From positions 372,001 to 436,000 of the forward strand of contig JAQSEB010000129.1 of the NCBI GenBank assembly GCA_030063045.1: a stretch of DNA of 64,000 bases. Reading direction: 5' to 3'. Shown piece after piece: positions 43,344-58,372 of the stretch. The position numbers and the translations under genes are program-made. This stretch comes from Pratylenchus scribneri (lineage: Eukaryota; Nematoda; Chromadorea; Rhabditida; Pratylenchidae). Each line of letters opens with the position of its first letter. Position 1 is the first letter of the stretch. Under the pieces are notes generated by a model. That model did not search any database and was not told where the DNA came from. It saw only the letters and a list, made by a program, of their open reading frames with translations.

Positions 43344-46300
43344 TTATTTTGGTGGAGTCCATCCGCCAAAGGCTTGTTCCAATTTTTCGGCCACTTGAAT
43401 TAAAATTCGTTCACAATTGGGTGAACAAACAATTTGCACGGATGTTGGCAGGCCATCTGGGCCCATACCGAGTGGACATGTCAGAACAGGAAGAGCTGCA
43501 AAAATGTGGTAAAAAATTAATTAATTAATTGATACCTTTTTGCTGGTTAATTAATTTAATCGAATTTTGAGCATAGATCTATTATCTTATATCAATTTCT
43601 AGTCATTAATAAAACATTTCGACCATTAGATTAATCTTTAGAGAATTTTAATAACACAAAACATTATCGGACAGAAAAGATATAGGCCAAAAAAAACAAC
43701 AACAACAATGAAAATTGCTCAATTTTGGTCTATTTTGCTCTCTTTTTTTTGTTGAAGTACAATATCAACTTCGAATTTTACGTCAAATCGAATAATTTTT
43801 TCTATAATTAATTAATCCCAATTAGGTCTTATAAAATGCGAAAAATAAAAATTTTCTCACTTTATTACTAATTTTCATTTAAAAATTGATTTATTTTTCA
43901 AAATTAGGGTGTTCAAATTTGTTCTACCCTCTTGATTAAGGCAAAAAAAATTATTAATTTAATGTAAAATATAAAATAAATATTACCAAGCGCATTCCAA
44001 AGTGCATTATAGGAGAAATTGAATGGCGTCCAAACGGCATGATTATGGAATGGAGCGGGAGTGGCAAAAGAAGGAAATAGCAAAATGCCATTGTTGCCAA
44101 GCAAATCAACAATTTCTTCACGGAGTTTATCGCGTTTTGCATTAATCTAAATATTTTTTAAATGTATTTTTTAAAATAAAATTTGGATGATTTTTGTTTT
44201 TGCTTGAATTCTGGGTATGTAAGTCTAAATTTAAATTATTCCAAAAAGGCCTTATTTAGCTGTTTTTTGTAATAAGAATATGTCAACATTTACAAAAGTG
44301 TGTTATTTATTAGAGTCCGGAGCCGGGCCGGGCCCGGAAAAATCCGGCGTTTTTGGGCTTTTTTTATCAGCCCGGAACCCGGCACATTTTAAAACACTAC
44401 CGGGCCCGGAAGCCGGCCCGGTAATTTTTTCATAATTTTTCGAAAACCGGCCAAAACCGGCTTTTTTTTGCCGGGCCCGGGTAATTTTTCTTGAAAAAAA
44501 ACCCGGAACCGGGCCCTGCAAATCAGAAATTCTGGACTCTATTATTTATGGTAAATGTTAGCATTTGGTAAATAGAATAAAAACGGAGATAGAGGTGTGA
44601 TTATATTATTATCATTCTTAATCCCTAGGAAATTGCTTTTTGATCTAAAATTCATAAAATTGATATATGATTTATTAGAAAAAAATTATTATAAAAATTG
44701 TGCATTCTAGTATCTAGTTGGACAAAAATTAATAATAAATAGTTAATGCTAATAAAATAAGATTAAATAAAAATTCATTTATAAAAGTATTATATTTATT
44801 AAATAGGAAATAAATATTTTTTATTTAATTTTGAATACACATTTATTATTTATTTAAGTAACTTACAAATCTTTTAAACCACTTCGGAGGATGCGGCAAT
44901 TGGCTTGCACAAAAACCGTTCACAATTGTCATTATTGTATGTTCTGAGCGGCCGACGAGGAATTTGAAAAATTCAACAGCACAATTCACATTGTACTATA
45001 AAAAAAAGAAATTCCAGGAATTAAGCCAACAAAATTTGACCTCATAATTGGCCATTGCCTCCGTCAAACTTGGGTAATCGGCCACTTCAAAACTGATTAT
45101 GTACATGTACAATGCTTGATGGGCCCAAAAGAAATTCACTCGTTCCGTCGACATTCCCAGCTCTTGGTCAAAATAGTCAACTACCTTAAAATGGAGGAAA
45201 TAATATTTAATTGGGGAAAGGATTTAAACATTTTATCTTTTAGATCCATAAACCTTTTATTCATAAAATAAATAGATCTTGCGAAGATACTTCGTTTGAT
45301 TATGTTTTGGTCAAGGTTTAAAATAATTCCCACTCATTCTGAACTAAAAATTAAAATCGGTTTAAACTTTAAATATCTCTTAATTTTGGCAATGCCATGA
45401 TAAATTGCAATATATATCTTTTGATGCACTTTGATGAACTATGGTTTATGAAGTTTAAAACCTTGAAACTTGGATTATCCAAAATAATTTCGATTTGGGA
45501 AAATTGCTGAAATTTGTAACCAAAATTGGGAAATTTTAATTGAAAATAACCGAAAATAAGAGAAACTGAAAAAAATTTGCTCAAAATAACCGAAATAGAA
45601 GAAAGTGAAAAATGCCATTTTTAGGATAAAACCGGTACATTTATAAAACCTAATTTGGACAACTCTTTCTTTTAAACCATTACAATTATTTTGTCAATTC
45701 TCTTTTTCAGTAATTTCAACAATTAACTTTTTCGCATAAAATATAATTCAAAAAATTTATTTTAATTTATGGCGATTTCCATTAATCAGCATACTTTCCG
45801 GACTGATTCCCTCTGGAGCATGTGCAAATTCTCGCAAAATAATTGTTGAATATCTTCCATATAGTAAACGGAGATTTCTTGCAAGTCCACTGGCTCATCA
45901 AGTTTTAGTAGTTGGTCAACGATTTCTTTGCCTGCCAAGACCTAAAAAATTGCTTGAATAGTAAAAATTAAAATAAAATTATTTATTTACTTATACCCTC
46001 AAGAGTAGCCTCAGGTCCTTCGCATATCGGCACATTGGGCCGGCTGTTGACATTTGGGCCAAATAGCCACCATTAATTGGGGGAAACACTCCAGCCGGTG
46101 GGAGAACACCTAAATTTAATAAATATGTTTAAATGTTGATATTGTATTTTTATTTTTACAATAATTCTAGCTATAAAATATTTATAACTTTTTTTTTCAA
46201 TTACAATTACCTAGGAAAAAATTTTAATTAAATGTAAATTCAATCCTTCGAAAAAATATTCTAAAGAATTATTTTCTGAACATTTTGTTTTTTAATCTAT

Positions 46301-48728
46301 ATTATATACAGTTTTTTTTATATATTTTTCTATTTTAAATCTTATTTTCCTTAAAATTTTACAAAATATTCGGAATTTTGAAGAAAAAATTTTTGAAAAC
46401 AATTTTCAAAATTAGAAATTTTCTTTAATTTTTTTATATTTTTTATGAAAAATAATTCATTAAAATTAAAAAATATAAAATATAAAAATTATAAATTAAA
46501 TTTTATTAAAAAATTATACTTAAAATTTTCGAAATTAGAATAAAAATTAAAATCAAGAAATTTTCAAAAATTATAAAATAAATTCTATTAAAAACATATG
46601 GAATTAAATAAAAAAAAAATAATATTGTAAAAAATTTAGGATTTTAATTTACTGATTGTGAGATTATTCTTTTTTTATTACAAAATTAAACAATATAGCA
46701 TATGCGTTGCCGGAGGATAAATAATATTTCACATACCTGGCCCCGGTTTGAGCCCATAAATTCCGCAAAAGGTAGCCGGAACTCGGAGAGAACCGCCAAC
46801 ATCATTGCCCAATCCAAGAAGGGATCCGCCGGCACCAATCAATGCTCCTTCGCCTCCACTGCTTCCGCCCGGATTCCTCCGCAAATCGTATGGATTCTTT
46901 GTTCGGCCATAGATTGAATTGTTTGTTTCCCACCAAATGCACAATGTCGGAACGTTGGTGACAGCCAATAGGATGGAGCCGGCTGCTTTGAGCCTGTTAA
47001 TTTTTTAATAATTTTATATTTTGGCTTGATAAGTTTTATTGTCGAAATAATGGGATTTTCAACTATGATTTTGCCTCTTCTCACCTTTTAATTTTTCCGT
47101 CTTTATTTGATAATTTTTTCTTTATTATTCTGTTAATTATTTGCCTTTTAAAAATTGATTATTGAAACAATTCTGCCGATTTACAAAAATTTTATTTTTA
47201 ATTATTAAAATATAAAATATTAAAAAATTTCTATTTGAATAAGAAGGCAATTTCATAGTGGCCCATTTTTTGACTATAATTCTACAAGGAAGAAATTAAT
47301 TCTTGAAGGAGATTTGCCATTCAAATTCAAAGGCCGTAAAAAGCTTCTAAAAAGTGATTTTTCTAATTTTTTTAATAACGTAAGAAAATTTGTAAATAAG
47401 CCATTTTTCGTTAAAAAATTTGGATTTATTACATTCAAAGACATGTTATATATTTTTAAAGTTAAATTTTAATAAATTTTTAATTTTATAATGGTAAATT
47501 TAAAAGACGTTTAAGATTCTAACTTTTAACCAATATTGTATTACTTCCCCAAATTGGTTGTTTCAGGACTGACTAAATGAGTTCTATTTTAATTATAAAA
47601 TGCCCAGACACAAAAAGACAATATTAAATAAATTATTTAATTATTATTATTTATCCCATAAAAAAAGGTTTCCTCACCGTTTAATACATTCCGAATCCCT
47701 ATCGCAAGGGGCAATATTCTTTCTGGCCGGAACACCAGCAGTGACCAGAAATCCTTTGATCAAAATATTGTCCTTGGCCGTGAATGGAATGCCCAACAAT
47801 GGTTTATCAATTGGCAACTAAAATAAATAAAACAATAAATCATTATTCCCTGGCAAACATTTTTATATTCCTCCGAAGATTTGTCCAAAGATTGCAAATA
47901 TGCATCAACTTCGCTGGCCTCCTTCAGGGCAGCCTCAAAATTGTTGGCAACCACTGCGTTAATTTGGCCATTCACTTGTCCAATTTGGGCGATATATGCT
48001 TGGACGAGTTGGGTGGAAGATAACTATAAAAATAATAGAAATTTAAAATATTTTATTATGGTGAGAATTTTTATATAAATTTATTCTCGTCAAAATTATT
48101 AGTAATTTTAAGCCATTATTTGAAATTTTTCGTTCCCAAATTTTGTGGACAACATCTCAAATTTTTCAAACTATTTAAACCTTTGATACTATTGTCTTAA
48201 CCTCTCTCTAGAACATTTTTATTATCAAAATTATTTACAAAACATAAATGGCTAGAAAGTTATTGCTAAAAAACAAAGAAAAACTGTTCGATTTTGACAC
48301 TTTCTTATCTCTTTTTAGTCATAATTTTTGAATTTTCTAATTTCCGTCAAATCGCTATTTTTTTTAATCAATTAATCCCAATTAAGATTAAATAATAATA
48401 TCAAATTTGCAAATTTTAAAGCAAATGTTCACTTGAAAATTTAATTTGATGCATTAAATTCGGATTTTAATTTTATTTATTTTGTCTCAAGAAAATATAA
48501 AAATCCAATAAAAAATTCCCCTTCAAAAAAACCAGCCTCTCCTCGACGAATTTTGTCTGCCGCTTCCATTGCCGGTAGCAGTAAAAGTTTATTCATATTT
48601 GCACAATTGACACTTTTCTTTCGTTTGAATAAATTCCAAAACCAAAAAATTGATCGCCAAAAGGCGAAATAAACGGAGGCAATCAGAAGATTTAAAAAAT
48701 TTAAACTCGTCCAAAGCCAGAAAAACAT
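43344..48728 (-). CDS. fatty-acid amide hydrolase-like amidase, 532 aa
   Basis: Ten exons: 48537-48728, 47859-48023, 47678-47817, 46737-46993, 45997-46109, 45795-45941, 45041-45184, 44867-44995, 43987-44146 and 43344-43495, all in phase. An N-terminal membrane helix is followed by FKRKK, as in FAAH. Amidase-signature residues are present: the Lys in GIPFTAKDN, the serines of GGSSGGEGAL, and the nucleophile in GNDVGGSLR, so the Ser-Ser-Lys triad is complete. The C-terminus has LPVLTCPLGMGPDGLPTS. The enzyme would hydrolyse fatty-acid amides such as N-acylethanolamines on internal membranes. The first intron needs a GC donor (GAG/GCTGGT) for the family-consistent joint RRGE-LSSTQ; a GT two bases later breaks the frame. 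One hAT-like MITE lies in the intron before exon 43987-44146. Confidence 0.92.
44311..44541. mobile_element. GC-rich hAT-like MITE
   Basis: 231 bp with ends TAGAGTCCGGA / inverse TAGAGTCCAGA and the 8-bp duplication TTATTTAT (44303-44310, 44542-44549). The inside is dominated by GGGCCGGGCCCGG words, strikingly GC-rich against the AT-rich surroundings. It lies in an amidase intron. Confidence 0.85.
45220..45660. repeat. degenerate relative of MITE family P in an amidase intron
   Basis: Contains weak matches to the family P centre and AACCGAAAATAA-type tails. Ends and duplications could not be placed. Confidence 0.35.
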
Positions 48729-48742
48729 TTTAGTATGCAAAT

Positions 48743-48753
48743 TCTAAAAATGT
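48743..48753 (-). promoter_or_regulatory. possible trans-splice acceptor of the amidase gene
   Basis: Read on the minus strand, TTTACATTTTTAG ends 15 bases before the amidase ATG. No upstream exon was found. Confidence 0.4.
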
Positions 48754-48759
48754 AAAGAA

Positions 48760-50430
48760 AATATTTTAAATAAATTGGCCATAAAATAAATATTTAAGGA
48801 GGTTATCAATAGGACATGGAGGCCACTTTTTTGTTCTAAACATATTTTCGGGTCTTCGGCGTAGAAGTTTGTGTGTAAAAATTTTATTTAAATATCATCC
48901 TCCCTAATAACTATGCTCTGTATTGACTTTAAAAATTCTGTAAAATTTCAGTCTTTTTTGGCCCAAATTAAATAATTTTGAAAAAGTTTAATTTTAAGTT
49001 AGGAATTAGGATATTTATATTTATAAAGCTTAATAGATTTAAAAGAAAATAATATATCGTAAATTAATATAAACTAGCCATAAAAATTACTGAAAATCGA
49101 AATTTTCATGTAGAAAATTAAAAATTTAGCATTTTTGGGGCCATAAAACTTGGCTAAATCTTGTACGATTAAATCGTGCATTAACCTTAGAATCGATTAT
49201 AAATCGTAACACTTAGGCTTTAAAATTTCTTTTAAGGCCAAAAAATATAATCCGAAAAAATTTCAATTTTACGAAATGAAAAATTTTGGGTGAATTTAGT
49301 GATTTTATGTTTGGCTTTTGGGTAAATTAGTAATTATCACGAAAATAATTTGAAAGGGAAAAACGGAAAGATCTTTGAAATTTATTTTATGGAATTGGAA
49401 GGGAAAATGGACTGATATGATGAGCGGGAAAGATTAAAAAAAACAAGGGGTGGTTTGTTGCGTGAATGGGTGGATGGACTTTGCACTTTCATTGATGCAC
49501 AATGAAAATATGAGAAAAATTGTTGTTTTCCCAGCATTTTCCCAGCTGAACAAAATATGATCATTGGTCAACAACAACAATAAATGAGGTTGTTAAAGAG
49601 GAAAATAGCCGTAATTTTATTTTTATTGATTTTAGTTTAAATATCTTTTCATCTTGCTTTTTTAGTGAAAATTTGACCCGAATTTTGCTCTTGAAAATAA
49701 AAATAATGAAAAAGTGTTGTTTTCCCAGCGTTTTTCCAGCTGAACAAAATATGATCATTGGTCAACAACAATAAATGAGTTTGAAGAGGAAAATAGCCGT
49801 AGTTTTATTTTTATTGATTTTAGTGTAAACATCTTTTCAACTTGTTTTTTTTTAGTGAAAGTTTGACCCGAAGTTTGCTTTATTTTTTCACCCAAATATT
49901 AGCTTTAATTTTTAGCAAATTTTTATAATTATATAGCCTTGGATTGGGTTGGATTGATAAAGAAAAAGAATTAAGGATTTGATTTAAATTGCAATAATTT
50001 ATACACCAAAAAGTGGAAAAAATGTGACAAAATTTAGCAATTTTATTATTTTTTCACCTTCTGGCTAGATAGATATACTAGGCAATTATAATTAAGTTCC
50101 ATTAAACCATGACATAGTTGACGGATTCATTCGGATAGAAAGAATCTACTTTTGCGGAATGGGATTTCGGGAATGGTGGAATTATAATTTGAGAATGATG
50201 AAGCCGATAGATAGGACTGCCTAGCGAATGGACACATCCCCGCCAATTATTGAGATAAACGCTCACAGACCTTGCCCCAAGCCAAATTCTCACCCAAAAA
50301 TGTGCTCTCGAAAATGCGTTGTTTATTGATTCCGCATAAAAATGAGAGTGGAAATGGAAAAGTGGTATTGTGAGACAAATCCGAGAGAATTGTGTGAATG
50401 TGAATAAAGTAATAATAGTTTGATTAAATG
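48760..50430. other. intergenic region with a tandem duplication
   Basis: Non-coding AT-rich DNA upstream of the amidase. A block of about 175 bp at 49520-49695 (GTTGTTTTCCCAGC, CAGCTGAACAAAATATGATC, ATTTGACCCGAA) is repeated at 49717-49885 with about 90 percent identity by eye. Confidence 0.7.
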
Positions 50431-50435
50431 GTTGG

Positions 50436-50767
50436 CCGACACTTGCGGACGAAAGGTATGGTGCCGAAGGTTATAAAACTGGAGTGGCATTGTTTATAGC
50501 ATATTATTAATCATAAAATTAGCTACAAAATGACAACAAAAGGTTTGGCCACTGTTGAATATTCATCGAGTTATGGCCAAAATACCATCAAAATCGCAAT
50601 TTTAATTAAATCAACGGTTTTTTGGTCATAACTCGGTGAATATTCAACATTGATCTAAACTTTTGATGTCGTTTTGTAGATAATTTTATGCTTAATAATA
50701 TGCTATAAACAATGTCACTCCAACTTTACCCCTTTCGGTTCCAGACCATTTCGTCCGCAAGTGTCGG
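50436..50767. mobile_element. long-hairpin (foldback) element
   Basis: Two inverted arms of about 145 bp each start CCGACACTTGCGGACGAAA and end with the inverse. Internal landmarks such as GTTTATAGCATATTATTAA and GAATATTCA are mirrored. The central loop is short. A target duplication was not found. Confidence 0.75.
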
Positions 50768-53120
50768 ATCCGCAAGTATCGCTGCAGGACGGATTAAATA
50801 AGTCGGGAATCGGGATCGAGATGATTCGTCATAGTAAATGAGAATATAGATGGAATCGAGAATGGAAGGAGAAATACAATCGAAAGAAGATTAATAGAAG
50901 GGAAATATGTAAATTTGAGGTTTGAGGATGAGATGAAAATGAATGGACATTGATTACTGGGAAGAGGAAATAATGATCCTAATAATATATCATCCAAACT
51001 CTGGGATTTATACTAATTTCAAAAAGTATTAAAAAAGGAAATTAAAAATTAAGTTTTAATAATTTTTTTTTCCTTAAAATACTTTTTGCCTATCATTTTA
51101 TTTTTTTAATCCACTTTTTATATTTTTAATCCAACAATTTGTAGAGCTTATCGAAACGCGTGTTTTACATATACAATTCTTAGATATTAAATCGAAACTG
51201 AGTCCGTTGAACCCTTTAAACCATATTTCCAGTTTTTATTTTTTCAACACTTTAATTGTGAGCAAAAATCTGCTGATATTTTATATACCATTCGATACGT
51301 CCCATTGAGATCTACTAATTAATATAAAGTTTATAAATTCCAAAACCGGTTTCTGATAATAAAAATCAAAAACTATTTCTGGATGGGGTAAAAATTATCT
51401 TTTTTTACTTCAAATTTTCCTCTGTCGACAAGACCTTATTTTTAAATATTTGATAAAATCATTTGATCACACAAAGCACATGCCAGCAGTTATAATAATT
51501 TCAAAGCTACTAATTTCATTTAATCTTTTTACCCTAACATTTGCATAGCTATGCCCCACCTATCCATCACAAAATACAATGACGCAAAAACTTAATTTAT
51601 TCATCCCGAAATTTTAAATTTTGATCCAGAAAAACTGTAAATTTATTTGCAAATTTTCCATATTTTCCGTTTCGTTTGATCCACAAATATTTCGACTTTA
51701 TTTAAATTTTATTTTCAACATCAGCAAATACTGCGAATTGTAAAAAATTAATTTTTTAAATTACAATTTTGAATTTGGAAAAAATTTTTGCAGACAAAAT
51801 TTCTTTTTTTGCAGACAAAATAGTTTTTAGTTTGTACTAAATCAGAAACCGGTTTTGGATCCTACAAATATTTTATCAATTTGTAGATCTCATCGAGACC
51901 CATCGACTGATATAAAATTCGTCATGGTGTGATAAAAAAATTATGGTTGTTAAACAGTTTTAAATCATATTCAGTTTTTGGTTTTAAAATCTTAAATTTT
52001 GGTCCAAAACCTACCATTTTATATACCATTCGACGCATCTCGATGAAATCTACAAATTGTTATATAAGTTTTGTGGGGTCCAAAACCGGTTTCTAATTTA
52101 ATAGTAGTGAAAAAAATGTTTTGTATACAAAAAAAAAGCATTTTTTTTCTGCAAAAAATAGTAAATTTTGTTACAAAAAAGCTGTGAATTGATTCACCAA
52201 TTTGCCATCATTTTCAGTCCCATATCCTTTTTGAATGGTAAATATTTTTTCATTTTTTGGATTTAATTGTCAACATCAGCATCAATCAGCAGATGTTTGT
52301 TCCAACGAATTTTGTGACCGAAAATGATGCCAATTCATTCACCAAATCTCCATCAATTTCACTTTCACCTTATTTGATAGTCAAATAAAATTCCATTTTT
52401 GAATTTAGTATTGTCCACATCAGCATCAATCAAATGACTGGCACCCAAAAATTATTGGACATACAACAGTCAGAGTTTTGTGCAAAATATTTTTTTGGGT
52501 TTGAAAATTTTTTTAGGTTCGTACATTGCTTTCAAAATCAGTCTCGCTTGATCGGCGCCATTTGTTCAAATATTCCCAAAAATTTTATTGTTTAATTTAG
52601 AATTATGGAATTGGCCTAATAATATTATTTTAAAAAGGAATTAATTTCGCTACTTTTATGGGCGGTTTTACTGTCTCGGTGGATCTCATTCGCATCAATT
52701 TTTCCATTTGTTCAAATAGAATATTCATTTTCAATATTATTTTATACCAATTTAAATAAAAAATTTAATGGGATTTATTATTTACATTTTAAAATGTACG
52801 AAAGGATTTCTGAATTAGGTTACGGAAAATATACCCAAATTACGAAAATTGAACCCAAACAAACATTGAAATTGGGATCATCTTTTTCGAGTATTTATTC
52901 TTTTCAAAAATAAACAAAATTCTCATTTTTAAGTCATTTTAAAATTCCCCAATCACAATTATCGTAATGCAGCCAATCGGGAAAGGATAGTAATAGTACA
53001 TTTTGTCACCGGGCCAATTTCTAGCCATTTATAATTCAACAATAACTGAACCAATAATGATGATTTTATTATTAAATTAAAGGGCAAATTGTTGCTTATC
53101 TACAATAATATTATTTTTTA
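50768..53120. other. repeat-rich intergenic DNA
   Basis: No gene recognised. Degenerate relatives of family P are at about 51130-51390 and 51840-52110 (ATACCATTCGAYRCGTC, GATCTAC). Three diverged direct copies of a unit containing ATTCACCAAWTYTCCAT and CAACATCAGCA lie at about 51600-51730, 52185-52285 and 52330-52440. Confidence 0.5.
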
Positions 53121-53121
53121 T

Positions 53122-53280
53122 TTAAATTTGGTTCAAAATAGATGAGTACTTATTTCCATAAAAATACTTCTAATTTCACTAATATACTAAAAAGAATAAT
53201 ATTATTTATTATTTAAATGTTCAAAATAGATGAGTAGTTTCCATAAAAATACTTCTAATTTCACTAATATACTAAAAATC
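53122..53280. repeat. direct tandem duplication of about 80 bp
   Basis: The sequence from TTCAAAATAGATGAGTA to CACTAATATACTAAAAA appears twice in succession with small indels. Confidence 0.8.
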
Positions 53281-53303
53281 TCAACATTTTTATGGGTATA
53301 ATC

Positions 53304-53643
53304 CAGGGTTGCCAGAATGTCCCCCCACGGGGGGCATTTGCCCCCTTTTTGAGATTTTGCCCCCTTTTGTGCCCCCCGAGCCGAGTTGCCCCCCAAATGC
53401 CCCCTTTTTAAAATTTTGTCATTTTTTCCCTTTTTTTATTATTTTTTGGTCTAATTTTTCGCTGCGCGGCAAATTTTTGGTCTAGTTTTTCGCTGCGCGG
53501 CCATTATTGGAAAAATTTTTGCATTTTTGGCACTTTTTAAAAATGCCCCCCAAAATGCCCCCTTTTTTACTGAAAATGCCACCCAAATGCCCCCTTTTTT
53601 TTCCAAAATGCCCCCCAAAGTAAAAATCCATCTGGCAACCCTG
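53304..53643. mobile_element. hAT-like MITE with CAGGGTTGCCAG ends
   Basis: 340 bp, CAGGGTTGCCAGA to the inverse CTGGCAACCCTG, with the 8-bp duplication GTATAATC (53296-53303, 53644-53651). Arms are rich in GCCCCCCTTTT words. The middle holds about two of the 31-bp TTTTCGCTGCGCGGC units also found in the TAGGGTTGCTCA elements. Confidence 0.88.
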
Positions 53644-53651
53644 GTATAATC

Positions 53652-57338
<3,687 letters not shown>

Positions 57339-58204
57339 ATTTTAGGAAAAAATATATTAAAAATTTAAGAAAATGAAAATGGTAACAGCAAATGAATGGA
57401 TGATTGATGTTTGAATATGGAAAAAAATGAATTATTATAAAATTGGGAAATATTCGAATTTATGTAAATTAATATTTTCATATTTTTCTATTGTAAAAAT
57501 TTTATTTTTTACTAAATTCATAAAAAATTTTCATTTTATTTCAATCGATTTCATCCATCAAATAAAATTCAAATTTAAATCTTTTTTTTAGCTTTAGCCC
57601 AAATTAAGAGTAGACAAAAGACAGAATAATAAATTGATCTTCATTTGTACAAACAAATATTCCAATTTTTATTTAGGCTAGGCAATTGCTCTACGTGATA
57701 ATTTCATTTCAACTCAATTGCTTTATTTACCATTTCGGATTTTGATCCATTGTTCAAATATTCCCAAAATAATTTTTTTATTTATGATTTTATTTTACAA
57801 CTAAAATATTGCCCATGGCTTTGGTCTGCCTTAGTTGATTTTTGTTTTACACGCCAAAAATGGTTGAAATTTTTGAAACCGTTATATCAGACACAGATTC
57901 AGAAGAATCCACATCTTACACTAATTCATATTAATTAAGTATAGGTATAGGTAGTCGATTTCGACCAAAATGTATTGCTGTGAAAATTGAAAAGATTTAT
58001 TTATGATTGCATTTTCTGTAAGAAATATATTTAAATTAACGGTATATGATTATTATAAGATTGTAATTAGACAATATTAGTTTAGAAAATAATCATGAGA
58101 AAATATAAAAAGACTGAATTTTACTTATTTTTCAAGAATATTTAAATAAAATCAAACTAAATTAAACTGCAAATATAAATTGTTGTCTTTTGCCTCATTT
58201 CATT
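57339..58204. other. intergenic region; part of a segmental duplication
   Basis: Separates convergent genes. The part from about 57950 is a diverged copy of 59150-59420, in the same order (TCGATTTCGRYCAAAATR, GATTACATTTTCTGTAA, GACAATATTAGTTTA). No gene was seen. Confidence 0.55.
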
Positions 58205-58372
58205 TCATTCAGTCCCAATCCCCTCGACATCATTAGGGAAGAATTTCTTTAAAACTATGTGTGCATTTATAGCAATCTCATTGGATTCACGTTGCTTTAA
58301 GACCTCCAAGATATCAAAACCATCGCATTGTTTGATTCGCTTGCAGGCATCAACCAAAATATGTGGTTCCGC
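58205..58372 (-). other. alternative terminal exon 7b
   Basis: Starts after CTAG-type acceptor sequence with AEPHILVDACKRIKQCD and ends with its own stop codon. It is a paralog of exon 7a at 59423-59578 (IEPNIFDDARIKQCG), about 1.2 kb away, with the same entry phase. Either could be spliced to 59993-60163. Confidence 0.75.

Noticed and set aside
57750..57938. 62-codon frame downstream of the cytidylyltransferase
   Set aside because: No family features, no splice or start context; lies between convergent genes.
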